A DNA stretch of 7,317 bases from Acidimicrobiaceae bacterium. Lineage in GTDB: Bacteria > Actinomycetota > Acidimicrobiia > Acidimicrobiales > Bog-793. The position numbers and the translations under genes are program-made. Where the stretch lies: contig JAODBN010000205.1 in assembly GCA_025463965.1 (NCBI GenBank), positions 1-7,317 on the forward strand. The letters are read 5' to 3'. The notes under the pieces are model-generated. The model was not told the origin of the DNA. It was given only the letters and a program-made list of their open reading frames with translations, and ran no database searches. Each line of letters opens with the position of its first letter. The first letter of the stretch is position 1. This document shows positions 1-6,318 of this stretch, piece after piece.

Positions 1-123
1 TGAGGGCCTCTAGGCACGCAGCTCGGTGGCGTTCGCGGAACGCTCGGTGGGGTCGGGATCGGCCAGGCGAAGCGGCGGGCAAGATAGGCGCAGCGCCACG
101 AGGGCGCACCGAGAGGCGGGACC

Positions 124-1527
124 ATGGCCCTGCATCACCCGGCGCCCGAGCGGGCCCATTCGCACCGGGGCAACCCGATCCACACCGTCGACGAGCCGGC
201 GCTCGCGGAGAGGCTGTCGGTCCCCACCCATCGCCTCTACGAACAGCCCGTGGCCGCCGAGGTCGCCTATCAGCTCGTGCACGACGAGCTGATGCTCGAC
301 GGCAACTCCCGCCTCAACCTGGCCACCTTCGTGACCACCTTCATGGAGCCCCAGGCGGGCCGGCTGATGGCCGAGTGCGCCGACAAGAACATGATCGACA
401 AGGACGAGTATCCGCAGACGGCCGAGCTCGAGCGGCGCTGTGTGAGCGTGCTCGCCGACCTGTGGAACGCGCCCGAGCCGAAGGGGGTCATCGGGTGCTC
501 GACCACGGGTTCCTCCGAGGCCTGCATGCTCGGCGGGCTGGCGCTCAAGCGGCGATGGGCCAACGCCCGGCGGTCGGCCGGCGAGCCGGCGGACCGCCCG
601 AACCTCGTGATGGGCGCGAACGTTCAGATCTGCTGGGAGAAGTTCTGCAACTACTGGGAAGTCGAGGCCCGAACGGTTCCCGTCGAGGGCGATCGGTTCC
701 ATCTGTCGGCAGATGAAGCGGTGGCGCGCTGTGACGAGAACACGATCGGCGTCGTCGCCGTGCTCGGCTCGACTCTCGATGGCAGCTACGAGCCGGTCGC
801 CGAGATCGCCGCGGCGCTCGACGCCCTTCAGGCGAGAACGGGGCTCGATCTCTCGATCCACGTCGACGGGGCCTCGGGAGCCATGATCGCCCCCTTCCTC
901 GATCGCGATCTCGTCTGGGACTTCCGCCTGCCCCGGGTGGCCTCGATCAACACCTCCGGTCACAAGTACGGGCTCGTCTACCCGGGAGTCGGCTGGGTGC
1001 TGTGGCGTGACCACGAGGCGCTTCCGCAGGAGCTCGTGTTCAATGTGAACTACCTGGGCGGCAACATGCCGACCTTCGCGCTCAACTTCTCACGCCCGGG
1101 CGCGGAGGTGGTGGCGCAGTACTACATGTTCCTCCGGCTCGGGTCGGAAGGATTCCGCGTCGTGCAGCAGAGCTCGCGGGACGTCGCGAAGGGCTTGGCC
1201 GACAAGATCGCAGAGCTAGGTCCGTTCCAGATGATCACGCGCGGTGACGAGCTGCCGGTGTTCGCCTTCACGACCAAGGTGGAGGTGGAAGCATTCAATG
1301 TGTACGACGTCTCTCGGCGCCTCCGCGAGCGTGGCTGGCAGGTGCCGGCCTACTCCTTCCCCGCCAACCGCGAGGATCTCAGCGTGCTGCGCGTGGTGGT
1401 CCGCAACGGCTTCTCCGAGGACCTCGCCGGGGCGTTCTTCGACGATCTCTCGCGCCTTGTTCCGGAGCTAGCGAGCCAGCCCCGGCCGGCCGAGGGCGGC
1501 GAAGGAGCCTCCGCGTTCCACCACTAG
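124..1527 (+). CDS. gadB: Glutamate decarboxylase (PLP-dependent, GadA/GadB family)
   Basis: Converts L-glutamate to 4-aminobutyrate and CO2, consuming a proton; it is a cytosolic PLP enzyme of the group II decarboxylases. The 467-residue product matches the length of E. coli GadA/GadB (466). Visible hallmarks are NLATFVTTFMEP (65-76), the cofactor-phosphate segment GSSEACMLGG (129-138), HVDGASGAMIAPF (246-258) and INTSGHKYGL (275-284), in which K281 is the Schiff-base lysine. The protein ends in FHH, so histidines sit where E. coli GadB has its autoinhibitory C-terminal His465. The ATG at 124 has an AGAGG ribosome site (112-116) seven bases upstream. No glutamate/GABA antiporter is visible beside it, so an acid-resistance pair is not shown; GABA metabolism is equally possible. 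The 210-base gap to the next gene suggests a separate transcript. Family assignment is very secure. Confidence 0.96.
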   Translation: MALHHPAPERAHSHRGNPIHTVDEPALAERLSVPTHRLYEQPVAAEVAYQLVHDELMLDGNSRLNLATFVTTFMEPQAGRLMAECADKNMIDKDEYPQTAELERRCVSVLADLWNAPEPKGVIGCSTTGSSEACMLGGLALKRRWANARRSAGEPADRPNLVMGANVQICWEKFCNYWEVEARTVPVEGDRFHLSADEAVARCDENTIGVVAVLGSTLDGSYEPVAEIAAALDALQARTGLDLSIHVDGASGAMIAPFLDRDLVWDFRLPRVASINTSGHKYGLVYPGVGWVLWRDHEALPQELVFNVNYLGGNMPTFALNFSRPGAEVVAQYYMFLRLGSEGFRVVQQSSRDVAKGLADKIAELGPFQMITRGDELPVFAFTTKVEVEAFNVYDVSRRLRERGWQVPAYSFPANREDLSVLRVVVRNGFSEDLAGAFFDDLSRLVPELASQPRPAEGGEGASAFHH

Positions 1528-1651
1528 CCCCTCTCCGAGCTCCTCAAGCGCTGGAGCGCCGCTAGCCGGCGGTCGCCTCGATCAGCATCTCGCTCATGGA
1601 AGGAGCCGGGTGGTTCGCTCACCCGCGCGCACGAGGGTCAGAGCCGTGAGA

Positions 1652-1681
1652 TTGAAAACAGTCGACAACCGCTTCTAGGGT
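1652..1681 (+). promoter_or_regulatory. Candidate promoter (with embedded operator-like site) for the dehydrogenase-dehydratase operon
   Basis: A TTGAAA -35-like hexamer (1652-1657) is followed after 18 bases by TAGGGT (1676-1681), which fits the TANNNT -10 pattern common in actinobacteria. This would start transcription near 1688 and leave a leader of about 50 bases before the GTG at 1738. The stretch TTGAAAACAGTCGACAA (1652-1668) overlaps the -35 and spacer. Its ACAGTCGACA core matches 9 of 10 bases of the palindrome upstream of the aldolase-regulator operon, so regulation by the same GntR protein is plausible. Prediction by eye only. Confidence 0.42.
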
Positions 1682-1737
1682 GGGCCTAGCGTGGTCGTCA
1701 GCCCCGATCGGCTGGGCGATCGTCGGAGGGGGAGTGC

Positions 1738-2799
1738 GTGGCATACGCCGAAGGCTCGGAGCTGGTCGTTGTGGGGAGCGGCTCGCTCGGCCTCGCATTT
1801 TCCGCATTGCTCGCTCTTGCGGGGTTTCCGGTCACCTTGCTCGCCCGTCAGCAGAGCGGAACCGAGCTGCTCCAAAAGCGCGTGATCCGCCTCGAAGGGG
1901 CCCTCGAAGTGGAGGTCGCCTGCGGGGACGGCCCCGCGTCACCCAAGCGCGTGGCCGTCGTGTCCGACGCAGGGCGGCTCCCTTCAGCGGAGGGGGTCGT
2001 GTTCACGACCAAGGCGCATCACCTCCCTGCGGTGGCGAACGCCGTCGGCGAGCGGTACCGCCGCGGGGGCGCTCTTCCGTCCTGGGTGCTCGGGCTGCAA
2101 AACGGGCTCGGCAAGGAGTCGGTGCTCGGGCAGGCTTTCGGACCGGGGCCGGTGGTCGGGGCCACCACGCTGTTCAGTGCCGAGCGGCGGGCCCCCGGCG
2201 AGGTCCTCGTCACGGGCATCGGCACCACCTACCTTGCGGCGGCTCAGGACGCCTCGGCCGACCCCGCCGACCCGCAGGCGCGCTTTCTAGCAGCGAGCCT
2301 GCCGTGCGAGATCGTCGACGATCTTGGCGCGCTCGTGTGGACCAAGCTCGCGAATGCGGTCGGCGTCTTCGGCGTCTCCGCGCTCACCCGACTTCCCTCG
2401 ATCGAGGTCCACCGCCGCCTCCCCCTCGCACTGGCGTACCAGGCACTCCTCCAGGAGGTCGGGCGGGTCGCCTTCGCCGAGGGCGTGGCCATCGCCGACT
2501 TCCCGGGCATGTCGCTTCGCACCTATCTCGATCTCGGCCCCGAACGGGCGGCGGCGTTGATGGGGGAACGAGTCGCCGGGGTAGAGCCGAAGTTCACCGG
2601 CAACTCCTCGATGGTCCAGGACCTCGAGCGAGAGCGCTCGACCGAGGTGGAAGAAGTCTTCGGGCGCTTCGTCGAGCGTGCCCGACACCACGAGGTGAGC
2701 GTTCCCCTCGCCGAGTTCGTCTACCTGATCCTGTCCGGTCTGGAGCAAGGCTCCTCGACCCAGTCGCTCGAGCAAGAGAAAGGCACAAGCCACCCATGA
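1738..2799 (+). CDS. Ketopantoate reductase-like (ApbA/PanE family) NAD(P)-dependent dehydrogenase
   Basis: Predicted cytosolic NAD(P)H-linked reductase or dehydrogenase acting on a 2-oxo/2-hydroxy acid. The 353-residue product shows a Rossmann start VVGSGSLGLAF (11-21, GxGxxG), a TKAHH segment with K92 at the family's conserved lysine, LQNGLG (120-125), and WTKLANAVG (201-209) with K203 at the catalytic-lysine position. A C-terminal helical domain carries SSMVQDL (290-296) and E303. The lysine-asparagine spacing is K-x2-N rather than K-x3-N, and the second asparagine of the family's NCVIN-like segment is missing. Pantoate synthesis itself is therefore uncertain; family members also act on other acids. 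The GTG start is chosen because a strong GGAGGGGGAG ribosome site (1725-1734) precedes it. The stop overlaps the start of the following dehydratase gene (ATGA), implying translational coupling, so a catabolic partner role is inferred. It is somewhat longer than the roughly 300 residues usual for PanE. Confidence 0.88.
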   Translation: MAYAEGSELVVVGSGSLGLAFSALLALAGFPVTLLARQQSGTELLQKRVIRLEGALEVEVACGDGPASPKRVAVVSDAGRLPSAEGVVFTTKAHHLPAVANAVGERYRRGGALPSWVLGLQNGLGKESVLGQAFGPGPVVGATTLFSAERRAPGEVLVTGIGTTYLAAAQDASADPADPQARFLAASLPCEIVDDLGALVWTKLANAVGVFGVSALTRLPSIEVHRRLPLALAYQALLQEVGRVAFAEGVAIADFPGMSLRTYLDLGPERAAALMGERVAGVEPKFTGNSSMVQDLERERSTEVEEVFGRFVERARHHEVSVPLAEFVYLILSGLEQGSSTQSLEQEKGTSHP

Positions 2800-4013
2800 A
2801 GATCGTCGCCGTCGAGACCATTCGGGTCGAAGAGTTTCCCGAGTTCACCGCGGTGCGGGTCCACACCGACGAGGGAGTCACGGGCCTTGGTGAGACGTGC
2901 TTCGGCCCAGAGGCGGTCGAGGCGTACCTGCACGAGTCGGTGGCCGGCCGCATCATCGGAAAGGACCCGCTGGCGATCGAGCGCCACGCCCATGACCTGC
3001 CGGGCTTCTACGTGACCCATGGGGGCACAGGAGTGTCAACCCGGGCCCATTCGGCGATCGACATCGCCCTGTGGGACCTCCTCGGCAAGGTCTCGGGCCA
3101 ACCGCTGTACCAGCTGCTCGGTGGCGCCTACCGGGAGAGCGCGCCGATCTACAACACCTGTGGCGGCTACCGGTACGGGCGCAAGGAGGCCAAGTTCCGT
3201 GGCACGAGCCGTCCGGACGACGTGGCCGACGAGCCCGAGGAGGCGGCGCCCGGCCCGTACGAGGACCTCGTGGCGTTCCAGACCCACGCCGACGAATTGG
3301 CGCTCAGCCTGCTCAGCGAGGGCATCACCGGCATGAAGATCTGGCCCTTCGACGAAGCGGCACGCGCGAGCGAGGGCAAGGAGATCTCGCGCGCCGATCT
3401 CAAGCGAGCCCTCGAGCCGTTCGAGAAGATCCGCTCGGCCGTCGGGGACCGGATGGAGATCATGGTGGAGTTGCACGGGCTGTGGGACGTCGTCCCTGCC
3501 ATCCAGATCTGTCGTGCGCTCGAGGACTTCCGCCCGTACTGGGTCGAGGACCCGATCGAGCTGGACAGCGACGACGCGCTGCGCCGCCTGAAAGCTTCTA
3601 CCAACGTGCAGTTCGCCCTGGGCGAGACGCTCGGCAGTCTGCCGTACTACAAGCGCCTCTTCGACACGAACTGTGCCGACATCGTGATGTTCGACTTCGG
3701 GTGGGGCAGCGGCATCTCCGAGGGGCGCAAGGTGGCCGCCCTCGCCCAGGCTTACGGACTGCCGATCGCGCCGCACGACTGCGTCGGGCCGGTGGCGCTG
3801 TGCGTCGGAGCGCACTTCTCGGTGGCCACCCCGAACGTGCTCATCCAAGAGACGGTGCGTGCCTATTACACCGACTGGTACCGAAAGGTGCTGACCGAGC
3901 TGCCCACGATCGCCAACGGGCGCATCGCCCCGTCGTCCAAGCCGGGGATCGGCGTGGAGCTGCTGCCCGGGCTCGAGTCACGGCCCGACGCGCACGTGCG
4001 CATCTCTCGCTGA
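2796..4013 (+). CDS. Enolase-superfamily acid-sugar dehydratase (mandelate racemase/muconate lactonizing enzyme family)
   Basis: Likely a Mg2+-dependent dehydratase that removes a proton next to the carboxylate of a sugar acid or hydroxy acid, giving a 2-keto-3-deoxy acid. The 405-residue product has the N-terminal capping domain with ALWDLLGKVSGQPLYQLLGG (91-110), then a barrel. Predicted metal ligands are E225 (VELHG), E251 (VEDPI) and E277 (GETLG). H327 (APHD) with D300 forms the general-base dyad, H227 is a likely acid, and E352 (QET) lies near the end. K181 is present, but the second lysine of the racemase K-x-K motif is W183, which argues against mandelate-racemase chemistry and for a galactonate-dehydratase-like mechanism. 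The usual first ligand Asp is Glu here. An acidic segment (about 138-156) before the barrel is unusual. The ATG at 2796 overlaps the upstream stop by four bases. Superfamily is secure; the substrate is unknown. Confidence 0.93.
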   Translation: MKIVAVETIRVEEFPEFTAVRVHTDEGVTGLGETCFGPEAVEAYLHESVAGRIIGKDPLAIERHAHDLPGFYVTHGGTGVSTRAHSAIDIALWDLLGKVSGQPLYQLLGGAYRESAPIYNTCGGYRYGRKEAKFRGTSRPDDVADEPEEAAPGPYEDLVAFQTHADELALSLLSEGITGMKIWPFDEAARASEGKEISRADLKRALEPFEKIRSAVGDRMEIMVELHGLWDVVPAIQICRALEDFRPYWVEDPIELDSDDALRRLKASTNVQFALGETLGSLPYYKRLFDTNCADIVMFDFGWGSGISEGRKVAALAQAYGLPIAPHDCVGPVALCVGAHFSVATPNVLIQETVRAYYTDWYRKVLTELPTIANGRIAPSSKPGIGVELLPGLESRPDAHVRISR

Positions 4014-4027
4014 CGAGCGAGTCCGCC

Positions 4028-4041
4028 GCCGGCCCGCCGGC
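4028..4041 (+). terminator. GC-rich hairpin after the dehydratase gene (possible terminator)
   Basis: GCCGG (4028-4032) can pair with CCGGC (4037-4041) around a four-base loop, fifteen bases after the dehydratase stop codon. There is no T-run, so intrinsic termination is uncertain. In such GC-rich DNA a five-pair stem can occur by chance. Confidence 0.22.
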
Positions 4042-4101
4042 CAGCACCGCCGACGGGTCGCGGAGAGAGACGGCTTCGTCGCGGCCTAGAGTCGAGCGCC
4101 C

Positions 4102-4115
4102 GCTGTCTCGACAGC
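4102..4115. promoter_or_regulatory. Palindrome upstream of the Rid-family gene (possible operator)
   Basis: GCTGTC and GACAGC form a perfect 6-bp inverted repeat around TC, 36 bases before the Rid-family ATG. A TAGAGT hexamer (4087-4092) that could act as a -10 lies ten bases upstream, which would place the palindrome over the early transcribed region. I saw no good -35. It shares outer CTGT/ACAG with the 6418-6434 palindrome, but the half-site spacing differs, so a common regulator is only a possibility. Confidence 0.3.
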
Positions 4116-4151
4116 ACGAGCCCGCCAGTAATCGCGGAGAATCGGGTCGCC

Positions 4152-4565
4152 ATGTCGCTCGTCCAGCGCCTCAATCCCAGCTCCGCACCGTCGCCGGTTG
4201 CCAAGTACAGCCAGCTGAGCATCACCCATGCCGGGGCGCGCATCGCCACGTTCTCTGGCCAGACCGGAAGAATCAACGGTGAGGCGCCGGCGAGCGCCGC
4301 CGAGCAGACCCGTCTCGCGTTCGGCGCGATCGAAGCGCTCCTCCAATCGCAGGGGGCGACACCCGCCGACCTCGTCAAGCTCGTCACCTTCGTCGTGGGG
4401 CGCGAGAACCTGGCGGCGTTCAACTCCGTGCGCAACGAGATCTACGCCGACTGGTTCCCCGGTGGGGACTTCCCCTCGCACACCCTCGTCGTCGTCAACG
4501 GTTTGGCGGCGGATTCTCTTCTGGTCGAGATCGAGGGAAGCTTCGCCTGCCCCCCGGTCCCCTAG
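4152..4565 (+). CDS. RidA/YjgF/YER057c/UK114-family protein (Rid subfamily without the canonical arginine)
   Basis: Small cytosolic protein of the Rid superfamily, normally trimeric; classical RidA hydrolyses reactive enamine/imine intermediates to 2-keto acids and ammonia. The 137 residues are a typical length. Recognisable parts are IATFSGQTGR (31-40), QTRLAFGAIEALLQSQGAT (52-70), a V-K-L-V-T-F strand (75-80) and the terminal VEIEGSFA (125-132). Where RidA has the substrate-carboxylate-binding Arg (Arg105 in E. coli, in PARS), this protein has H110 in FPSHT, so it probably belongs to a Rid subfamily with different or unknown chemistry. The ATG at 4152 has GGAGA (4136-4140) eleven bases upstream, a rather long spacing. 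It lies 138 bases after the dehydratase on the same strand and converges with the regulator gene. The context suggests a role in the same catabolic locus, but the substrate is not evident. Confidence 0.92.
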   Translation: MSLVQRLNPSSAPSPVAKYSQLSITHAGARIATFSGQTGRINGEAPASAAEQTRLAFGAIEALLQSQGATPADLVKLVTFVVGRENLAAFNSVRNEIYADWFPGGDFPSHTLVVVNGLAADSLLVEIEGSFACPPVP

Positions 4566-4571
4566 AGGACG

Positions 4572-4597
4572 CGCCGAGGTAGTGGCAAAACTCGGCG
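4572..4597. terminator. Inverted repeat between convergent genes (possible bidirectional terminator)
   Basis: CGCCGAG (4572-4578) and CTCGGCG (4591-4597) form a perfect 7-bp stem around a 12-base loop. It lies in the 42-base gap between the convergent Rid and GntR genes, where a shared terminator would be expected. No T-run follows on either strand, so this is a structural guess supported mainly by position. Confidence 0.38.
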
Positions 4598-4607
4598 GGC
4601 TGTCTGG

Positions 4608-5273
4608 CTAGCGGACGCGCCGGTAGGTGCTCTCGACGTGTCCCTCCACGACCTCGAGCAGCGCCGGGAGCTCTCGGCGGCGCAGTGCCTCGAGGAAGAT
4701 CTCGTGGTCGCGCCGCCAACTGACCTCGAAGTCCGCGGTGAGGTCTCCTCCGCTCATGAGGAACAGGAAGATCTGCGACCTGAGCCCCTCCCAGGCAGCG
4801 TAGAGCCGGTTGTGGTGAGCTGCCCGAAACACCGCGTCGTGGAAGTCGAGGTCCAGGTTCGCCACCGCCAGTTTCTCGAGGGGCTTCGGCAGCTCATCGA
4901 TGTATTCCACGATCCGCTCGATCGCCTGCAGGTCCTCGACCGTCGCGCTCGTGCACACTCGCTCGGCCGCCAAGCACTCGAGCGCGGTGCGAAGCGAGTA
5001 GATCTCCTCGACCTCTTCGCCCGACAGGCATGCGACGATCGCCCCTCGGTGGTGCTCGTTCAACACCAGGCCCTCGCGAGTGAGGCGAGCAAGCGCCTCT
5101 CGCACCGGCCCCCGGCTCACGCCGAGCTGGAACGCCAGCTCGTCCTCGATCAGGCGCCTTCCCGGTACGAGGTCACCGGAGACGATCGCGCTGCGGATCG
5201 CGTCGGCGGCCTCGTCCGCGAGGACCCGCCGCTGAGCGGGGACCAGTGATCCGACTGCCGGCTTCCTCGTCAT
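4608..5273 (-). CDS. GntR-family transcriptional regulator, FCD (FadR-type) subfamily
   Basis: DNA-binding regulator of 221 residues, the usual size for FCD members. An N-terminal winged helix-turn-helix spans about 15-80: DEAADAIRSAIVSGDLVPG (20-38), then LAFQLGVSRGPVREALARL (46-64) with the typical VSRGPVREAL recognition helix, then the wing. The all-helical FCD ligand domain follows. D141 and H145 (DLDFH), H190 (RRDHEIF) and H212 (EGHVE) fit the metal-binding set found in many FCD proteins, which typically bind organic or sugar acids. The ATG at 5273 is preferred over a longer reading frame because the domain begins just after it and AAGGA stands close upstream. It lies 58 bases downstream of the aldolase-like gene on the same strand, so they are probably co-transcribed and the regulator would control its own operon through the palindrome at 6418-6434. 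The effector is unknown. Confidence 0.94.
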   Translation of the reverse strand: MTRKPAVGSLVPAQRRVLADEAADAIRSAIVSGDLVPGRRLIEDELAFQLGVSRGPVREALARLTREGLVLNEHHRGAIVACLSGEEVEEIYSLRTALECLAAERVCTSATVEDLQAIERIVEYIDELPKPLEKLAVANLDLDFHDAVFRAAHHNRLYAAWEGLRSQIFLFLMSGGDLTADFEVSWRRDHEIFLEALRRRELPALLEVVEGHVESTYRRVR

Positions 5274-5298
5274 CTGTCCTTCGCCCCCCCGAGCGAGC

Positions 5299-5319
5299 GA
5301 GCCACCCGGTCGGGGGCTC
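5299..5319 (-). promoter_or_regulatory. Stable hairpin between the aldolase-like and regulator genes
   Basis: GAGCC-A-CCC (5299-5307) pairs with GGG-GGCTC (5312-5319), giving eight G-C-rich pairs with one bulged base and a GGTC loop. It begins 13 bases after the aldolase-like stop on the minus strand. With no U-run it is more likely a partial terminator, RNA-processing or mRNA-stability element, which would lower regulator expression relative to the enzyme. Confidence 0.33.
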
Positions 5320-5331
5320 GGCTCCAAAGGT

Positions 5332-6318
5332 CTAGCTGGTGGTCTCGTGCACCTCATAGCCCAGCGATCGCAGGATCTCTGCGAGGCGCTCCTCATGCTC
5401 GCGCTCGATCGCTTGCAAAGGGGGCAATGGGCTGCCGACCGACGGCCCGATGAGGTTGAGTGTGCCCTTGGAGACGCTCAGCCAGTGGGGGCCGTCGCCG
5501 CGGCCGAGGAACGCCGAGAACTGCAGGCGCATCAATGGCGCGAGCGCCTTCCACTGGTCGCGTCCGCGGCGTAGGTCAGCATCGATGGCGATGGTGCGGT
5601 AGAGCTCGGCCGCCTTGCGAGGCACGATGCTCGGTATTCCGGAGATCCAGCCGTGGGCTCCGTGGCAGAGGCCCTCGAAAGCGATGGTGTCGAGGCCCAC
5701 GTAGGTGCGGACCGCGTCATTTGTGACATCGATCAGCTGGCGGATTCGATCAGAGTCCGGATTCGACATCTTGACGCCGGCGATCGCCTCGTCCTCGAAC
5801 AGCTGGGCGAGGTCGTCCGGGGTCAGGTCAACGCCGGTGCCCGCGGCATTGTGGTAGAGCACGATCGGGATGGCGACCTGGTCGGCGATCTTGCGGTAGT
5901 GGTCCATCGCCTGTCGGCGCCCAATGCGCATGTAGTACGGCGGGACGATCAAGAGCGAGTCGGCGCCGGCCTTTTCCGCATGGCGGGAAAGCTCGATCGC
6001 CTCATCTGTCGAGTAGTGGTGCGTGCCCGCCATGACGTGCACACGGCCGTCGACGGCCTCGAGCACCGATTCGAGCACGGCTTTCCGTTGGTCGACGCTC
6101 AGGGCGACGAACTCACCCGAGCTGCCGAGGGGGGAAAGCCCGTCCACGCCCTCTTCGATGAGCCAGTCGACATGGGGACGGACGAGGTCGAGACGAAGGT
6201 TCCCATCGGCGTCGGCGGGTGTGGCCGAGGAGGCGACGACGCCCCGGGGCAATCGGGCCACTCGCGCGATCTCGGTTGCGCCAGCGGCCGCCGCGACCGT
6301 CTCAGTCCTGCTCCCCAT
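5332..6318 (-). CDS. DapA/N-acetylneuraminate lyase-family aldolase (class I, Schiff-base)
   Basis: Member of the dihydrodipicolinate synthase/NAL superfamily: a TIM barrel that forms a lysine Schiff base with pyruvate or a 2-keto acid and catalyses aldol cleavage, condensation or dehydration. In the 328-residue product the signatures are SPLGSSGEFVALS (62-74, in place of GTTGE), IVPPYYM (124-130), IVLYHNAAG with catalytic Y155, AGVKMSNPD with Schiff-base K183, and GAHGWISG (220-227). The usual YNxPGRTG segment reads YHNAAGTG, so the arginine that contacts the second substrate in DapA is absent; lysine biosynthesis is unlikely. Given the neighbouring dehydratase, cleavage of a 2-keto-3-deoxy acid is the best inference; a keto-deoxy-acid dehydratase is an alternative. 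The start at 6318 is chosen for its GGAGGGAG ribosome site (6328-6335); about 20 residues precede the barrel. It probably shares a transcript with the GntR gene. Confidence 0.92.
   Translation of the reverse strand: MGSRTETVAAAAGATEIARVARLPRGVVASSATPADADGNLRLDLVRPHVDWLIEEGVDGLSPLGSSGEFVALSVDQRKAVLESVLEAVDGRVHVMAGTHHYSTDEAIELSRHAEKAGADSLLIVPPYYMRIGRRQAMDHYRKIADQVAIPIVLYHNAAGTGVDLTPDDLAQLFEDEAIAGVKMSNPDSDRIRQLIDVTNDAVRTYVGLDTIAFEGLCHGAHGWISGIPSIVPRKAAELYRTIAIDADLRRGRDQWKALAPLMRLQFSAFLGRGDGPHWLSVSKGTLNLIGPSVGSPLPPLQAIEREHEERLAEILRSLGYEVHETTS

Noticed and set aside
1..123. Upstream region scanned for a preceding gene end or a decarboxylase promoter
   Set aside because: Apart from the ribosome site near 112, no coding remnant or convincing -35/-10 pair was found.
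10..1014. 334-codon open frame on the minus strand opposite the glutamate decarboxylase gene
   Set aside because: It is the antisense shadow of a certain gene in high-GC DNA; the translation is Arg/Gly/Val-rich with no recognisable domain.
1557..1571. CGCCG/CGGCG hairpin after the glutamate decarboxylase as terminator
   Set aside because: Only five pairs with a five-base loop and no T-run; not distinguishable from background in this base composition.
1680..2795. Plus-strand frame running continuously into the dehydratase, suggesting an N-terminal fusion
   Set aside because: The upstream part is an Arg-rich shadow of the dehydrogenase gene; the enolase-type domain starts exactly at the ATG at 2796, overlapping the dehydrogenase stop.
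4567..4622. Direct repeat GGACGCGCCG at 4567-4576 and 4613-4622 as possible attachment or transposition footprint
   Set aside because: Ten GC-rich bases, one copy partly inside the regulator coding end, with no mobile-element gene nearby; chance is sufficient.
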